Origin: CAVXFL01 sp963761015
GTDB lineage: Bacteria; Pseudomonadota; Alphaproteobacteria; Acetobacterales; Acetobacteraceae
Assembly: GCA_963761015.1 (NCBI GenBank)
Contig: CAVXFL010000017.1
Coordinates: forward strand, 49,081 to 113,080
Direction of reading: 5' to 3'
Length of the DNA: 64,000 nt
The translations under genes were made by a program, and so were the position numbers. Within the stretch, counting starts at the first letter, position 1. Each line of letters opens with the position of its first letter. The notes beneath the pieces were generated by a model. It made no database searches, was not told the origin of the DNA, and saw nothing but the letters and a program-made list of their open reading frames with translations. Shown piece by piece: positions 36,472-45,963 of the stretch.

Positions 36472-37206
36472 ATGACTACCGACGTATTCGCGGCAGCGGA
36501 TTTCTACGGCACAGGGCGCGGCGAGATGGCGGCGCGGCTGTTGGGCGAGCGGCTGGCCACCATTTGGCCGCCCGCCCCGTCCGGGCCCGGGCAGGGCACG
36601 GGCCTGTCTTTCCTCGGTGTCGGCTACGCCGCGCCTTATCTGGAAACCTGGCGGGCGAGTGCGGCGCGTTGCATTGCCGCCGCTCCGACCGGCCAGCCGG
36701 GAGCTGCTCGCTGGCCGGTGGAGGGCGCGAATCGCTGCTGCCTGACGAGCGAGGAAGCGCTGCCGTTCCCGGATCTCGCCTTCGACCGGGTCCTGCTGGT
36801 TCACGGGCTCGAAATCGCCGAGAACGCACGGGGGATGCTGCGCGAGATCTGGCGGGTGCTGAAGGACGATGGGCGGCTGCTCGTGGTGGTGCCCAACCGG
36901 GTCAGCGTCTGGGCACAGGCCGAGAGCACGCCGTTCGGCCAGGGGCAACCTTATTCGGCCGGGCAGATCGGGCGCCTGCTCGCGGGCGCGATGTTCCGCG
37001 TCGAGCGGCGCGACACCGCGCTCTACGTGCCGCCGATCAACCTTCGGCTGGTGCTGCGCGGTGCCCGATTCTGGGAATCCTTCGGCCGCGGCGTCATGCC
37101 GCGCCTGCCTGGCGTGACGATCAGCGAGGCGGTGAAGGATTTATACGCGGTCGTGCCAATGCGCGCCGCGCCGCGCCGCCGGCTGGTTCTCGCGCACGCC
37201 GCCTGA
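36472..37206 (+). CDS. Class I SAM-dependent methyltransferase
   Basis: A 244-residue methyltransferase of the UbiE/methyltransferase-11 type. SAM-binding motif I is weak (LSFLGVGYAAPYL), but the post-motif LPFPDLAFDRVLLVHGLEIAEN and MLREIWRVLKDDGRLLVVVPN segments are clear. ATG 36472 is chosen. It shares its promoter region with the divergent gloB. The substrate is not known; genes of this type are often next to gloB in Alphaproteobacteria. Confidence 0.82.
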   Translation: MTTDVFAAADFYGTGRGEMAARLLGERLATIWPPAPSGPGQGTGLSFLGVGYAAPYLETWRASAARCIAAAPTGQPGAARWPVEGANRCCLTSEEALPFPDLAFDRVLLVHGLEIAENARGMLREIWRVLKDDGRLLVVVPNRVSVWAQAESTPFGQGQPYSAGQIGRLLAGAMFRVERRDTALYVPPINLRLVLRGARFWESFGRGVMPRLPGVTISEAVKDLYAVVPMRAAPRRRLVLAHAA

Positions 37207-37226
37207 GCCGCTTTTCCCTCTCGCAG

Positions 37227-37892
37227 CTACATGACCGCGGCCGTGGGCGGCTCGGTCTCCGGCGGCGGTGGTTCCGGAGCGGGGTGCGGTTCGGAATCCT
37301 CCGGAGAAGCGCCATCCGGGCCACCGCGTTGCCCACCCGGGAGCCAAGAGGCCAGCCGCTCGGCCCGGCGCAGCGCATCGTCCAGCGCCGCCATCGTGCG
37401 CCCGAGGTCGGGATCGTGATCGCGCTGCCAGGCACGCAGCGCCGCCAGCCAGACGCCGAGCAGCCCCTTGGTCCTGAGCGCGCCGATCGGCCCGCTCGCC
37501 GAGATGCCGGCCGCCTCCAGCATCCAGCCCATGCTGCGCAGATTGGCCCCGGTCAGCACCAGCCCGAGCAGCGGGTCGGTCGGAATGGCCCGAATCAGCG
37601 CGAGCACGCCAGCGCGGTGCGCCTGCAGCACGTCGATGCGGCGCATGAGCAGGCCGAACAGCCGGTCGCGCGCCGCGCCTTCAGCCGGCGTTTCAACGAG
37701 CGCGACCTGATCCGCCATGCGGCCGAACCGCAGCAGCAGCGCGCCGCGGCCGGGGAAGCGCAGCCGCGCGCGATCCAGCTTCAGCCCGGCCGCGCGCGCC
37801 GCCGCGGCAATGGAGAGCCGCGCCCAGCCTTTCAGCGCAATCTCGTCGAAGGCGGCTGCGATCAGCAGACGGTCGAATTCCGCGTCGTCCAT
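37227..37892 (-). CDS. COQ9/TetR-like protein, probable ubiquinone-synthesis factor
   Basis: A 221-residue protein with a TetR-like N-terminal helix-turn-helix (ALKGWARLSIAAAARAAGL) and a helical C-domain with MGWMLEAAGIS, as in the COQ9 family. COQ9 proteins bind lipids and support ubiquinone hydroxylation. The C-terminal 35 residues are Pro/Glu-rich and disordered. The gene is 29 bases from proC on the same strand; ubiK is nearby, which fits. Confidence 0.72.
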   Translation of the reverse strand: MDDAEFDRLLIAAAFDEIALKGWARLSIAAAARAAGLKLDRARLRFPGRGALLLRFGRMADQVALVETPAEGAARDRLFGLLMRRIDVLQAHRAGVLALIRAIPTDPLLGLVLTGANLRSMGWMLEAAGISASGPIGALRTKGLLGVWLAALRAWQRDHDPDLGRTMAALDDALRRAERLASWLPGGQRGGPDGASPEDSEPHPAPEPPPPETEPPTAAVM

Positions 37893-37921
37893 CGGTCCTC
37901 TCCGCGCCGAATCGGTTCAGC

Positions 37922-38728
37922 TCACCCGGCGAGTTCGCGCGAGCGGGCGGTGGCCTCGGCAATCGCCCGCGACACCAGCGCGGGCCAGGCGTCCGTGGCC
38001 ATGAGGATGCTGAGCGCGCGTTCGGTGGTGCCCTTCGGGCTGGTCACCGCCTGGCGGAGCACCGCCGCGTCCTCCTCGCTCGTCTGCAAGAGCGCGCCCG
38101 ATCCAGCGACCGTTCGCCGCGCCAACAGTCGCGCCAACTCGGGCGGTAGACCCTGTTCCCGCGCCGCCTTCTCCATCAGTTCGGCGAGCAGAAACACGTA
38201 AGCCGGTCCGCTGCCCGAGACGGCGGTGACGGCGTCGAGCAGCGCCTCGTCCTCGACCCAGGCGACCGCGCCCACCGCTTCCAGAAGCCTGCCGCAAAGC
38301 ACCCGCCGCGGTTCGGACACGTCCGGCCCGGCACACCCGACCGTGACGCCCTGGCGGATCGCCGCGGGCGTGTTCGGCATGGCGCGCACCACGGCCGCGC
38401 CCGGCCCGAGCAGCCGGCGGATGCCCGCGATGGTCCGTCCGGCCATGATGGAGAGAAACACCGCGTGGCCGGCAAATCGCGCGTAGGCTGGCAGGGTCTC
38501 GGCCGCACTTTGCGGCTTCACCGCCAGCACCACCGCGGCCGGGACAAAGTCGTCGGGAATGGCGTCGGCAGTGCGAAGCAGCCGTATGCCGGCCGGGACC
38601 GAGGGCGGGGCCGGATCGACGGCTACGGACGGGGCCAACCCGCGTTCGCGCCACCCTGCAAGCAGCGCGCTGCCCATCCGGCCGCAGCCGACCAGCAGGA
38701 TGGGCGGGATTCGTTCGGAAGCGCTCAC
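37922..38728 (-). CDS. proC: Pyrroline-5-carboxylate reductase ProC
   Basis: A 268-residue enzyme for the last step of proline synthesis. Rossmann start ILLVGCGRMGSALLAGW, AVKPQ, MPNTPAAI and the active-site helix AVSGSGPAYVFLLAEL. GTG 38728 overlaps the stop of the YbjN gene (GTGA), so it is coupled to it. Size is normal. Confidence 0.94.
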   Translation of the reverse strand: MSASERIPPILLVGCGRMGSALLAGWRERGLAPSVAVDPAPPSVPAGIRLLRTADAIPDDFVPAAVVLAVKPQSAAETLPAYARFAGHAVFLSIMAGRTIAGIRRLLGPGAAVVRAMPNTPAAIRQGVTVGCAGPDVSEPRRVLCGRLLEAVGAVAWVEDEALLDAVTAVSGSGPAYVFLLAELMEKAAREQGLPPELARLLARRTVAGSGALLQTSEEDAAVLRQAVTSPKGTTERALSILMATDAWPALVSRAIAEATARSRELAG

Positions 38729-39228
38729 GCCTCGCCAGCGCACTCCAGCATGGCGGCCTGCAACGCCTCGGTGGGCGACTTGCCGCCCCAGAGCACGAAC
38801 TGGAAGGCAGGGAAGAACCGCTCGCACTCGGCGATGGCGATGTCCACCATGTCCTCGAGGCTTTCGGCCGAGGCACCCGGGGCGCCGCGCAGCAGCACGG
38901 CATGGCGGAACACCGGCATGCCGTCATCGCTGTCCATGCCGAAATGGCCGATCCACAACCGCTCGTTGGCCAGCGCCAGCAGTTCGTACAGCACGCCGCG
39001 CCGGCGTTCCGGCACCTTCAGGTCGAACGCGCAGGTGAAGTGCATGGCGCTGATCTCGTGCGACCAACTGAAGTACAGCCCGTAATCGCACCACTTGCCC
39101 GGCGCCTCGGCGGCCATTTCCGAATCGTTGCGGCGATCGAAGACCCAGTCGTTGGCGGTGGCGATCTGCTCCATGAGATCGAGGGGATTGGTGGCGCGTT
39201 CCTGAACGGAGGTGGTCAGCGCGGACAT
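38725..39228 (-). CDS. YbjN domain-containing protein
   Basis: A 167-residue protein of the YbjN family (type III secretion chaperone-like fold). Visible features are DLMEQIATANDWVFDRRND, YGLYFSWSHEISAMHFTCAF and LLALANERLWIGHFGM. Function is unclear in Alphaproteobacteria; it is commonly next to proC, as here. Its ATG at 39228 begins the family-like region. Confidence 0.88.
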   Translation of the reverse strand: MSALTTSVQERATNPLDLMEQIATANDWVFDRRNDSEMAAEAPGKWCDYGLYFSWSHEISAMHFTCAFDLKVPERRRGVLYELLALANERLWIGHFGMDSDDGMPVFRHAVLLRGAPGASAESLEDMVDIAIAECERFFPAFQFVLWGGKSPTEALQAAMLECAGEA

Positions 39229-39442
39229 GCGGGTCTCCCAAAAAGAGGCAGGCCGGGAGCAGTGCCGAGCCCCGAACTCCCTGGGGTGGTCCGGAACCGG
39301 GGACTCCACGAGGCGTAGCCTACCGGCCTCACCGAGCGCGCCGCAAGCTTCAGCTGGTGGCGGCGCGCAGGCGCATATGGCAAACCCCGGCGGGGCAGCG
39401 CAAGCAATTACCGGGCCAAGCATTCCCCGGCCGGGTGGCGTC

Positions 39443-39757
39443 TCAGGCTTGGCCCTCGGGGACGGCGGCCGATTCGCCCGGCCGCTCCAGCGCCGAGACC
39501 CGCGCTTCCAACTCGGCGATCCGATGTCGCAGCAGCGCCAGCTCGCCCTCCGCCGCCTCCTGCCCCGCTCGCGCGTTGGCGGCGAGTTCGCGCAGCGCCT
39601 CCACGTCCTCGCGCTTCACCAGATCGAGCCGGCGTATCGCGTCGTCGAGGCTGGAGCGGACCATCGCCTCGGCCTCGTCGCGCAGCCCGCTGAGCGCGGA
39701 CATCGCGCCGCCAGCCACGCCGGCAAGATCGTCGAAAAATCGCGGCCGGTCGGCCAT
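39443..39757 (-). CDS. ubiK: UbiK/BMFP accessory factor
   Basis: A 104-residue helical protein (FFDDLAGVAGGAMSALSGLR at the start, then a long coiled coil DVEALRELAANARAGQEAA to about residue 90). UbiK helps the ubiquinone-synthesis complex by binding lipids. ATG 39757 is chosen as the start next to the conserved region. Divergent from hldD, with 65 bases between. Confidence 0.82.
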   Translation of the reverse strand: MADRPRFFDDLAGVAGGAMSALSGLRDEAEAMVRSSLDDAIRRLDLVKREDVEALRELAANARAGQEAAEGELALLRHRIAELEARVSALERPGESAAVPEGQA

Positions 39758-39822
39758 GTCCGCCACTCCATTCCCCGCGGCGGCTTTCCAACCGCGGAAA
39801 GCCACCCCTATAAGCCCGACCC

Positions 39823-40803
39823 ATGATAGTGGTGACAGGCGGCGCCGGATTCATCGGCTCCAACCTGCATGCTTCCCTGGTGGCGCGCGGCCACGACACC
39901 GTCGTGGTCGATCGGCTGCGCGATGCCGAGAAATGGCACAACCTCGCGCATCATCCGCCCGGCCGGCTGATCGCGCCCGAAGCGCTGGACGGTTTTCTGG
40001 ACACCGAGCCGACGGTCGAGATGGTGTTCCATCTCGGCGCGATCAGCAGAACCACCGCGACGGACGGCGATCTGGTCTGGCGCAGCAATGTGTCGCTGCC
40101 ACAGCGCCTTTGGAGGTGGTGCGCCGAGCGCGAGGTGCGGCTGGCTTACGCCTCCTCGGCGGCGACCTACGGCGACGGCTCGGAAGGGTTCGACGACGAC
40201 GCATCCCTGGAATTCCTGCGCCGGCTGCGGCCGTTGAACCTGTACGGCTGGAGCAAGCACGCGTTCGATCTCTGGGTGGCGAAGGGCCTGGCGCGGGGCG
40301 AGGCGCGGCCGCCGCAATGGGCGGGATTGAAATTCTTCAACGTCTACGGCCCGAATGAATACCACAAAGGGTCCATGATCTCGGTTGTGAAGGTGAAGCA
40401 CGACGACATCCTGGCCGGCCATGCGCCGCGCCTGTTCCGCTCCGATCAGCCGGGATTGCCCGACGGCATGCAACGCCGCGACTTCATCTGGGTCGACGAC
40501 GTGGTCGACGTGCTGCTCTGGCTGCTCGATAATCCGAACGCGAATGGCCTGTTCAATGTCGGCACCGGGCACTCGCGCACCTATCTCGATCTGGCGCACG
40601 CCGTGTGCCGCGCCGCCGACCAGGAGCCCGACGTGGAGTTCATCGACATGCCCGCCGAATTGCGCGGGCAGTATCAATCGTTCACCGAAGCACCGATCGA
40701 GCGGCTGCGAGTGGCCGGATTCGCTGGCCAGTTCACCGCGCTCGAAGCCGGCGTGACCCGCTACGTGCGGGACTATCTCCGTCAGGCCGATCCGTACGTA
40801 TGA
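39823..40803 (+). CDS. hldD: ADP-L-glycero-D-manno-heptose 6-epimerase HldD
   Basis: A 326-residue extended short-chain dehydrogenase that makes the heptose donor for LPS core. VVTGGAGFIGSN cofactor loop, HLGAISRTTATDG, catalytic YxxxK in YGWSKHAFD, and FNVYGPNEYHKG, which is the HldD mark. Stop overlaps lgt start (ATGA). Confidence 0.95.
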   Translation: MIVVTGGAGFIGSNLHASLVARGHDTVVVDRLRDAEKWHNLAHHPPGRLIAPEALDGFLDTEPTVEMVFHLGAISRTTATDGDLVWRSNVSLPQRLWRWCAEREVRLAYASSAATYGDGSEGFDDDASLEFLRRLRPLNLYGWSKHAFDLWVAKGLARGEARPPQWAGLKFFNVYGPNEYHKGSMISVVKVKHDDILAGHAPRLFRSDQPGLPDGMQRRDFIWVDDVVDVLLWLLDNPNANGLFNVGTGHSRTYLDLAHAVCRAADQEPDVEFIDMPAELRGQYQSFTEAPIERLRVAGFAGQFTALEAGVTRYVRDYLRQADPYV

Positions 40804-41624
40804 TTCCGATTCTGATGTTCCCGGGCTTCGACCCGGTGCTGGTGCGATTCGGGCCGTTCGCCATCCGCTGGTACGCCCTCGCCTATATTGTCGGGCTGGT
40901 TCTCGGCTGGCGCCTGCTCCGCCGGCTGGTGCAGCGACCGCCGGCGGTCGCGACCGCGGAGCAGGCTGACGATTTCCTCACCTGGGCCACGCTCGGCGTG
41001 GTGCTGGGCGGCCGGCTCGGCTACGTGCTGTTCTATCAGCCGGATTTCTATCTGCACCATCCGCTGTCCATCTTTGCCGTTTGGCAGGGCGGCATGAGCT
41101 TCCATGGCGGCATGCTGGGGGTCGCCATCGCCATCGTCTGGTTCTGCCGGCATGAACGCATCAACTTCCTGGGCTTCGCCGATCGCATCGCGGTCTGCGC
41201 GCCGATCGGGCTCGGGCTCGGTCGGATCGCCAACTTCATCAATGGCGAGCTATGGGGTCGCCCCGCGCCGGCATGGCTGCCCTGGGCGATGATTTTTCCC
41301 AACGGCGGCCCCATTCCGCGCCATCCAAGCGAGATCTACGAGGCGCTGCTGGAAGGACTGGTGCTGTTCGTCGTGATGTATTGCCTGTTCCGGAACGTTC
41401 GCCTGCGCGAGCGCATCGGGTTCCTGACAGGGGCGTTCCTTGCCGGCTATGCCGTGGCCCGCATCATCGGCGAGTTCTTCCGCCAACCCGACCCTTTCCT
41501 GGGTTATCTCTGGGAAGGCGCGACCATGGGCCAGTTGCTCAGCATTCCGCTCCTGCTCGCCGGTGCCTGGCTCATGTGGCGCAGCCGGCCGCAGCCGGTT
41601 CTGACGCGGAACGTGCCGGCGTAG
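40800..41624 (+). CDS. lgt: Prolipoprotein diacylglyceryl transferase Lgt
   Basis: A 274-residue inner-membrane enzyme that attaches diacylglycerol to lipobox cysteines. Seven hydrophobic segments and the signature GRIANFINGELWGRP, with HGGMLG and RHPSEIYEALLEG (catalytic region). Overlaps hldD by four bases and the next gene starts immediately after its stop, so hldD-lgt-midA-pgeF form one operon. Confidence 0.96.
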   Translation: MIPILMFPGFDPVLVRFGPFAIRWYALAYIVGLVLGWRLLRRLVQRPPAVATAEQADDFLTWATLGVVLGGRLGYVLFYQPDFYLHHPLSIFAVWQGGMSFHGGMLGVAIAIVWFCRHERINFLGFADRIAVCAPIGLGLGRIANFINGELWGRPAPAWLPWAMIFPNGGPIPRHPSEIYEALLEGLVLFVVMYCLFRNVRLRERIGFLTGAFLAGYAVARIIGEFFRQPDPFLGYLWEGATMGQLLSIPLLLAGAWLMWRSRPQPVLTRNVPA

Positions 41625-42740
41625 ATGGAACGGCTGGACCGGTTCATGGCGCGGGCCAACGCGGCCTACTACGCCAACCACGATCCCTATGCCGATTTCA
41701 CCACCGCGCCCGAGATCTCGCAGGTCTTCGGCGAACTGCTGGGGCTCTGGGCGGCGGTAGTCTGGCAAAGCATGGACCGGCCCGATCCGGTTCTGCTGGC
41801 GGAGGCAGGTCCGGGCCGCGGCACGCTGATGCGCGACGCGCTGCGGGCGATCGGCAAGATGGCGCCCGATTTCCGCGCCGCGCTGCGGCTGCATCTGATC
41901 GAGACCTCGCCCCGCCTGCGCGCCCGCCAGGCCGAAGCCCTGCCGGACGCTGCTTGGCACGACGCGCTGAGCGAACTCCCGCCGGGGCCGCTCATCTTGA
42001 TCGCGAACGAATTTCTGGACGCACTCCCGATCCGCCAATTCGTGCATCGGCCCGACGGTTGGGCCGAGCGGTTTGTGGACAGTGGCCAGTTCGCCGAGCA
42101 GCCTGTAGGGCCGGATTTGGGCAAGTTATCCGCTTGCGGGACCGCGACTCGGCCCCCCTCACCTGACCTCTCCCCCCGCAAGCGGGAGGAGAGGGAGAAG
42201 GAAGGTGGCGGCCAAATTCTCCCTCTCCCCCGCGTCGGGGGAGAGGGCCGGGGTGAGGGGGATCGCATGGCCCCTCGCGTCCTGGAAATCTGCGAACCCG
42301 CCCGCGATCTCGCCGCGTGGCTCGGAGCGCGATTGACCGGGCAGGGCGGCGCGGCGCTGATTCTGGACTACGGGCCGGATCGAAGCGCGCCGGGCGACAG
42401 CCTGCAGGCCATTCGCGACGGCCGGCCGTCCGATCCGCTGGGGGCGCCCGGCGAGGCCGACCTGACCGCCCACGTGGATTTTGCCGCCGTCGCGGATACG
42501 GCGCGCAAGGCCGGCGCCGCCGTCCACGGTCCGCTGCCCCAGGGCGTGTTCCTCGCGCGCCTCGGCCTGTTCCAGCGCACCGATCGGCTGGCGCGGGGTC
42601 AGCCGCCCGCGGGCGGCGCTGCGTTCATCGCGGCCGCGCAGCGGCTCGCCGAGCCCATGCACATGGGTCGGCTGTTCAAGACCCTGGCCATCACTCGGCC
42701 GGGTCTTCCGACCCCACCCGGCTTCGAGCGCGATGCATGA
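41625..42740 (+). CDS. MidA/NDUFAF7-type SAM-dependent methyltransferase with a repeat-encoded insert
   Basis: A 371-residue protein of the family whose eukaryotic member NDUFAF7 methylates an arginine of complex I. Features: YYANHDPYADFTTAPEISQVFGE, SAM loop AEAGPGRGTLMRD, IANEFLDALPIRQ, LILDYGP and VDFAAVA. Residues about 177-213 are an odd Arg/Glu/Gly-rich insert encoded by a palindromic repeat, with the frame kept on both sides. ATG 41625 directly follows the lgt stop; its stop overlaps pgeF. Confidence 0.9.
   Translation: MERLDRFMARANAAYYANHDPYADFTTAPEISQVFGELLGLWAAVVWQSMDRPDPVLLAEAGPGRGTLMRDALRAIGKMAPDFRAALRLHLIETSPRLRARQAEALPDAAWHDALSELPPGPLILIANEFLDALPIRQFVHRPDGWAERFVDSGQFAEQPVGPDLGKLSACGTATRPPSPDLSPRKREEREKEGGGQILPLPRVGGEGRGEGDRMAPRVLEICEPARDLAAWLGARLTGQGGAALILDYGPDRSAPGDSLQAIRDGRPSDPLGAPGEADLTAHVDFAAVADTARKAGAAVHGPLPQGVFLARLGLFQRTDRLARGQPPAGGAAFIAAAQRLAEPMHMGRLFKTLAITRPGLPTPPGFERDA
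42153..42262 (+). repeat. In-frame composite palindromic repeat inside the MidA-like gene
   Basis: Outer arms CCCCCTCACC and GGGTGAGGGG enclose two hairpins: CTCTCCCCCCGC pairing with GCGGGAGGAGAG, and CCCTCTCCCCC with GGGGGAGAGGG. About 110 bases, no stop codon in the reading frame used. Its base composition and nested structure look like intergenic REP-type elements, yet it lies in a gene. Confidence 0.8.
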
Positions 42741-43501
42741 CGACCGCCGAGGTGCTGGCGTGCCCGGAACTGCCGGCTGCCCATGGGTTCTTTACCCGCC
42801 GCGGCGGCGTCTCGTCCGGCGGCTACGCGACGCTGAATTGCAGCCTGTCCAGCGGCGATGCCCCCGAGCACGTGTTGGACAACCGCGCCCGCGCGGCGCG
42901 GGCGGTCGGGGCCGATCCGGCGCGGCTGGTCGGGCTGACCCAGGTTCACGGGGCCGAGGTGGTCCACGTCGCCGAGCCGTGGCCGGCCGGATCGGGGCCC
43001 AGCGCCGACGCCATGGTGACGGATCGGGAGGGGCTTGCGCTCGGCATCGTCACGGCCGATTGCGCGCCCGTGTTGTTCGCTGATCCGGTCGCCGGCGTCA
43101 TCGGCGCGGCCCATGCGGGCTGGCGCGGCGCCGTTGCCGGCGTCCTCGAGGCGACATTGGCCGCGATGGCGGCACTGGGCGCCAGCCCCGCTCGCATCGC
43201 CGCGGCGATCGGTCCATGCATCGCCCAGGACTCCTATGAAGTCGGTCCGGACGTCCGCGAGGCGGTACTGGCCCGCGGCGCCGGGCACGCGCGGTTGTTC
43301 AAGCCTGGGCAACGACCGTCGCGCTGGCAATTCGACCTCGCCGGCTATTGCGCCGCCCGGCTGGCGGAAGCCGGTGTGCGGCAGGCACACGTGACGCCGG
43401 CCGACACTTACGGTGACGAGGCGCGGTTCTTCAGCCATCGGCGCCGCACCCGCTCCGGCGGCGGCCCGATCGGGCATCAGATATCCATCGTCACGCAATA
43501 G
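42737..43501 (+). CDS. pgeF: Peptidoglycan editing factor PgeF (polyphenol oxidase family)
   Basis: A 254-residue protein of the YfiH/DUF152 family, which removes misincorporated residues in peptidoglycan precursors. Marks: HGFFTRRGGVSSGGYATLN, LTQVHGAEV, TADCAPVLFADP, AHAGWRGAVAG and GPCIAQDSYEVG, with the metal-binding His/Cys/His. ATG 42737 overlaps the previous stop. Size is normal. Confidence 0.94.
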   Translation: MTTAEVLACPELPAAHGFFTRRGGVSSGGYATLNCSLSSGDAPEHVLDNRARAARAVGADPARLVGLTQVHGAEVVHVAEPWPAGSGPSADAMVTDREGLALGIVTADCAPVLFADPVAGVIGAAHAGWRGAVAGVLEATLAAMAALGASPARIAAAIGPCIAQDSYEVGPDVREAVLARGAGHARLFKPGQRPSRWQFDLAGYCAARLAEAGVRQAHVTPADTYGDEARFFSHRRRTRSGGGPIGHQISIVTQ

Positions 43502-43513
43502 GGTGGTCTCACG

Positions 43514-44501
43514 GTGCATGTGCGAGTATTGCTACTCCTGCCGCTGCTGCTGGCTGCCTGCGGCGATCTGCCGCAGCCCTTCATCGGCCGGCCCGGCGCC
43601 ATGGGCGCCCGGCTGGCGCAGCCGCCCCCGGCGCGACTGGCCGTGCCCTCGCCCACGCATGCCCTGCTGACCAACTCCGCCGGCGACACGCTCGCCGGAG
43701 CGGTCGCCGACGCGCTGGTCGCCCGCGAGGTGCCGGCGGTCGCCCAGAGCGTCCGGCCGGGCGACTGGCGGCTGGATGTAAGCGCGGAGCTGCAAAACGA
43801 CCGCGTGACCCCGAAATACACGATCCGCGACGAGAGGGGCCGCGTGCAGGGCTCCACGACCGGCGTGCCGATGCCGGCCGCCGCCTGGGCCGACGGCGAT
43901 CCGTTGGCGTTGAAGATGGAGGCGGCCGCGATTGCGCCGAAGATCGCCGATTTGCTGGTCACCATCGACGCGATCCGCAAGCGCAGCGACCCGCACAGCA
44001 TCTACAACCGCCCGGCGCAGGTCGCGGTGCCGGACGTGACCGGCGCGCCCGGCGACGGCAATCAGTCCCTTGCCCTACAGATGCGCCGGCAACTGCCGCG
44101 GCTAGGCGACATTGTGCAGGAACTCGCCGCAAGGCGCGGACTTCCTGGTGGTCGGGCATGTCCGCACGGCGCCGGCGGGCGGCGGCAACGTGCGCGTGGA
44201 GATTCAGTGGCTGATCAGCGACGCTGCCGGGCACGATCTCGGCCGGGTGGTGCAGCTCAATGACGTTCCGACCGGCTCGCTCGATCACTTCTGGGGCGAT
44301 GTCGCCGCCGTGGTCGCCCAGCAGGCGGCTGGCGGCATTCAGCAGGTGATCCTCAAGCAGAGCGGCAAGAGCCGGATCCAGCCCGCCAGCGCGGCACGCA
44401 TTGCTCCGCCCAGCGCCCTCGGCGGCGGAGGGGCTGGCGGAGGTGTGGGAAAGGCGCCCTCGCCTTCCCCGCACCCTGGCCCCGGGGCGGAGCGGAAGTA
44501 A
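43514..44501 (+). CDS. Putative outer-membrane lipoprotein (one frameshift), unknown function
   Basis: A 328-residue lipoprotein after removing one base near 44130. Signal peptide ends LLLAACGD, a clear lipobox with Cys. The mature chain has no recognised enzymatic motif; a region GDWRLDVSAELQNDRVTPKYT and, after the frame break, FLVVGHVRTAPAGGGNVRVEI look like beta-rich repeats. The C-terminus is Gly/Pro-rich. It follows pgeF by 12 bases in the same direction and could belong to that operon. Confidence 0.7.
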
Positions 44502-44504
44502 TCG

Positions 44505-44678
44505 CTACAGCACCGCCCTCCCCGCCATCAGCCCGGCGACGAGCAGGACCAGGAAAACGACCAGGAAGATGAAGAACAGGATCTTCGCGATCGTAGCCGC
44601 CGCCGCGGCCAAGCCCCAAAATCCGAAGAATCCGGCGATGATCGCGACGATAAAGAAGATGAGGGCCCATTTCAGCAT
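44505..44678 (-). CDS. DUF1328 small membrane protein
   Basis: A 57-residue protein almost entirely of two hydrophobic helices (MLKWALIFFIVAIIAGFFGF and ILFFIFLVVFLVLLVAGLM). This is the DUF1328/YtjA pattern, often stress-related. A GGAGAG ribosome site precedes ATG 44678. Confidence 0.9.
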   Translation of the reverse strand: MLKWALIFFIVAIIAGFFGFWGLAAAAATIAKILFFIFLVVFLVLLVAGLMAGRAVL

Positions 44679-44911
44679 GTGGCTCTCCTTGCGGGTTTGA
44701 TCCAACAGCAACGGCCCGCGGCGATCGTCGTCACCGCGTGACCGCTCGGTCACGCATCAACGCGCCCGGGGGCGCAGCGTTCCGGTGCCGTTTGCAACTC
44801 CGCCATGACCTGCAACCGCGAAGCTCGGGCCGGGTTCAGGCGCCGGCCAGGTTGGACATGGTTCTGTCACGTTGCTAGAAGGCCGCCGTTCGCTGCGTCG
44901 GCCGCTCCGGG

Positions 44912-45853
44912 ATGCGCCGCATGAAAATCGTCGCCTGCAATTCGAATCTCCCGCTCGCCGAGGCGGTCGCCGAGCAGTTGAACCTGCCCCTCACCCGCGC
45001 CTCGGTCCGCCGCTTCGCGGACATGGAGGTGTTCGTGGAAATCCAGGAAAACGTCCGCGGCGAGGACGTCTTCGTGGTGCAGTCCACATCCTATCCGGCC
45101 AACGACAACCTGATGGAGTTGCTGATCTGCCTGGATGCGCTGCGCCGCGGCTCGGCGCGGCGGGTCACGGCGGTCATTCCGTATTTCGGCTACGCGCGGC
45201 AGGACCGCAAAAGCGGCCCGCGCACCCCGATCAGCGCCAAGCTGGTCGCCAACCTGATCACCGAGGCCGGCGCCAACCGCGTCCTGACGATGGATCTGCA
45301 CGCCGGCCAAATTCAGGGCTTCTTCGACATCCCGGTGGATAACCTCTACGCCGCGCCGCTGTTCAGCCGTGACATACAAGAGCGTTTTCGTGGCCGGGAC
45401 GTCGTCATTGTTTCGCCCGATGTCGGCGGCGTGCTGCGCGCCCGCGCCATCGCGACCCGGCTCAATTGCGACCTCGCCATCATCGACAAGCGCCGCGAAC
45501 GGGCCGGCGTCTCCGAGGTGATGAACGTGATCGGCGACGTGCGCGGTCGCGACTGCATCCTGGTCGACGATATCGTCGATTCGGGCGGGACGCTCTGCAA
45601 CGCCGCGGCGGCGCTGATCGAGAACGGCGCAAACTCCGCGAACGTGTACGTCACGCACGGCGTGCTCTCCGGTGGCGCGGTGGCGCGCATCGTCGACAGC
45701 CCGATCGCCATGCTGACGATCACCGACAGCATTCTGGCGACCGGGGCGGTGCGCAAGGCACGCAATATCCGCCAGCTTACCATCGCGCCGCTGCTCGCCG
45801 AGGCGATGCGGCGCATCAGCGAGGAGAGCTCGGTGAGTTCGCTGTTCGACTGA
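44912..45853 (+). CDS. prs: Ribose-phosphate pyrophosphokinase Prs
   Basis: A 313-residue enzyme making PRPP from ribose 5-phosphate and ATP. Marks: FADMEVFVEIQENVRGEDV, PYFGYARQDRKSGPRTPISA, DLHAGQIQGFFDIPVDNL and PRPP loop VDDIVDSGGTLCNAA. Start may be 44912 or the ATG at 44921 (MKIVACNSN). Size is normal. Confidence 0.96.
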   Translation: MRRMKIVACNSNLPLAEAVAEQLNLPLTRASVRRFADMEVFVEIQENVRGEDVFVVQSTSYPANDNLMELLICLDALRRGSARRVTAVIPYFGYARQDRKSGPRTPISAKLVANLITEAGANRVLTMDLHAGQIQGFFDIPVDNLYAAPLFSRDIQERFRGRDVVIVSPDVGGVLRARAIATRLNCDLAIIDKRRERAGVSEVMNVIGDVRGRDCILVDDIVDSGGTLCNAAAALIENGANSANVYVTHGVLSGGAVARIVDSPIAMLTITDSILATGAVRKARNIRQLTIAPLLAEAMRRISEESSVSSLFD

Positions 45854-45963
45854 GTGACGGCGAGGCCGAATATCCCGACCAAGAATCGTGCCGAGATTGT
45901 CATGGCGAGCAATGGCTAAGCTAAGAGCATTGTTGCTTGGTGCAACACCTCCGGAGGAATGAA

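Noticed and set aside
37227..37892. Classification of the COQ9-like gene as a TetR repressor
   Set aside because: The N-terminal helices resemble TetR, but the C-terminal region with MGWMLEAAGIS and the nearby ubiK fit COQ9 better.
44455..44500. Repeat-like Pro/Gly-rich end of the lipoprotein gene
   Set aside because: It lacks the paired arms seen in the dnaX and MidA-like elements; it looks like a simple low-complexity tail.
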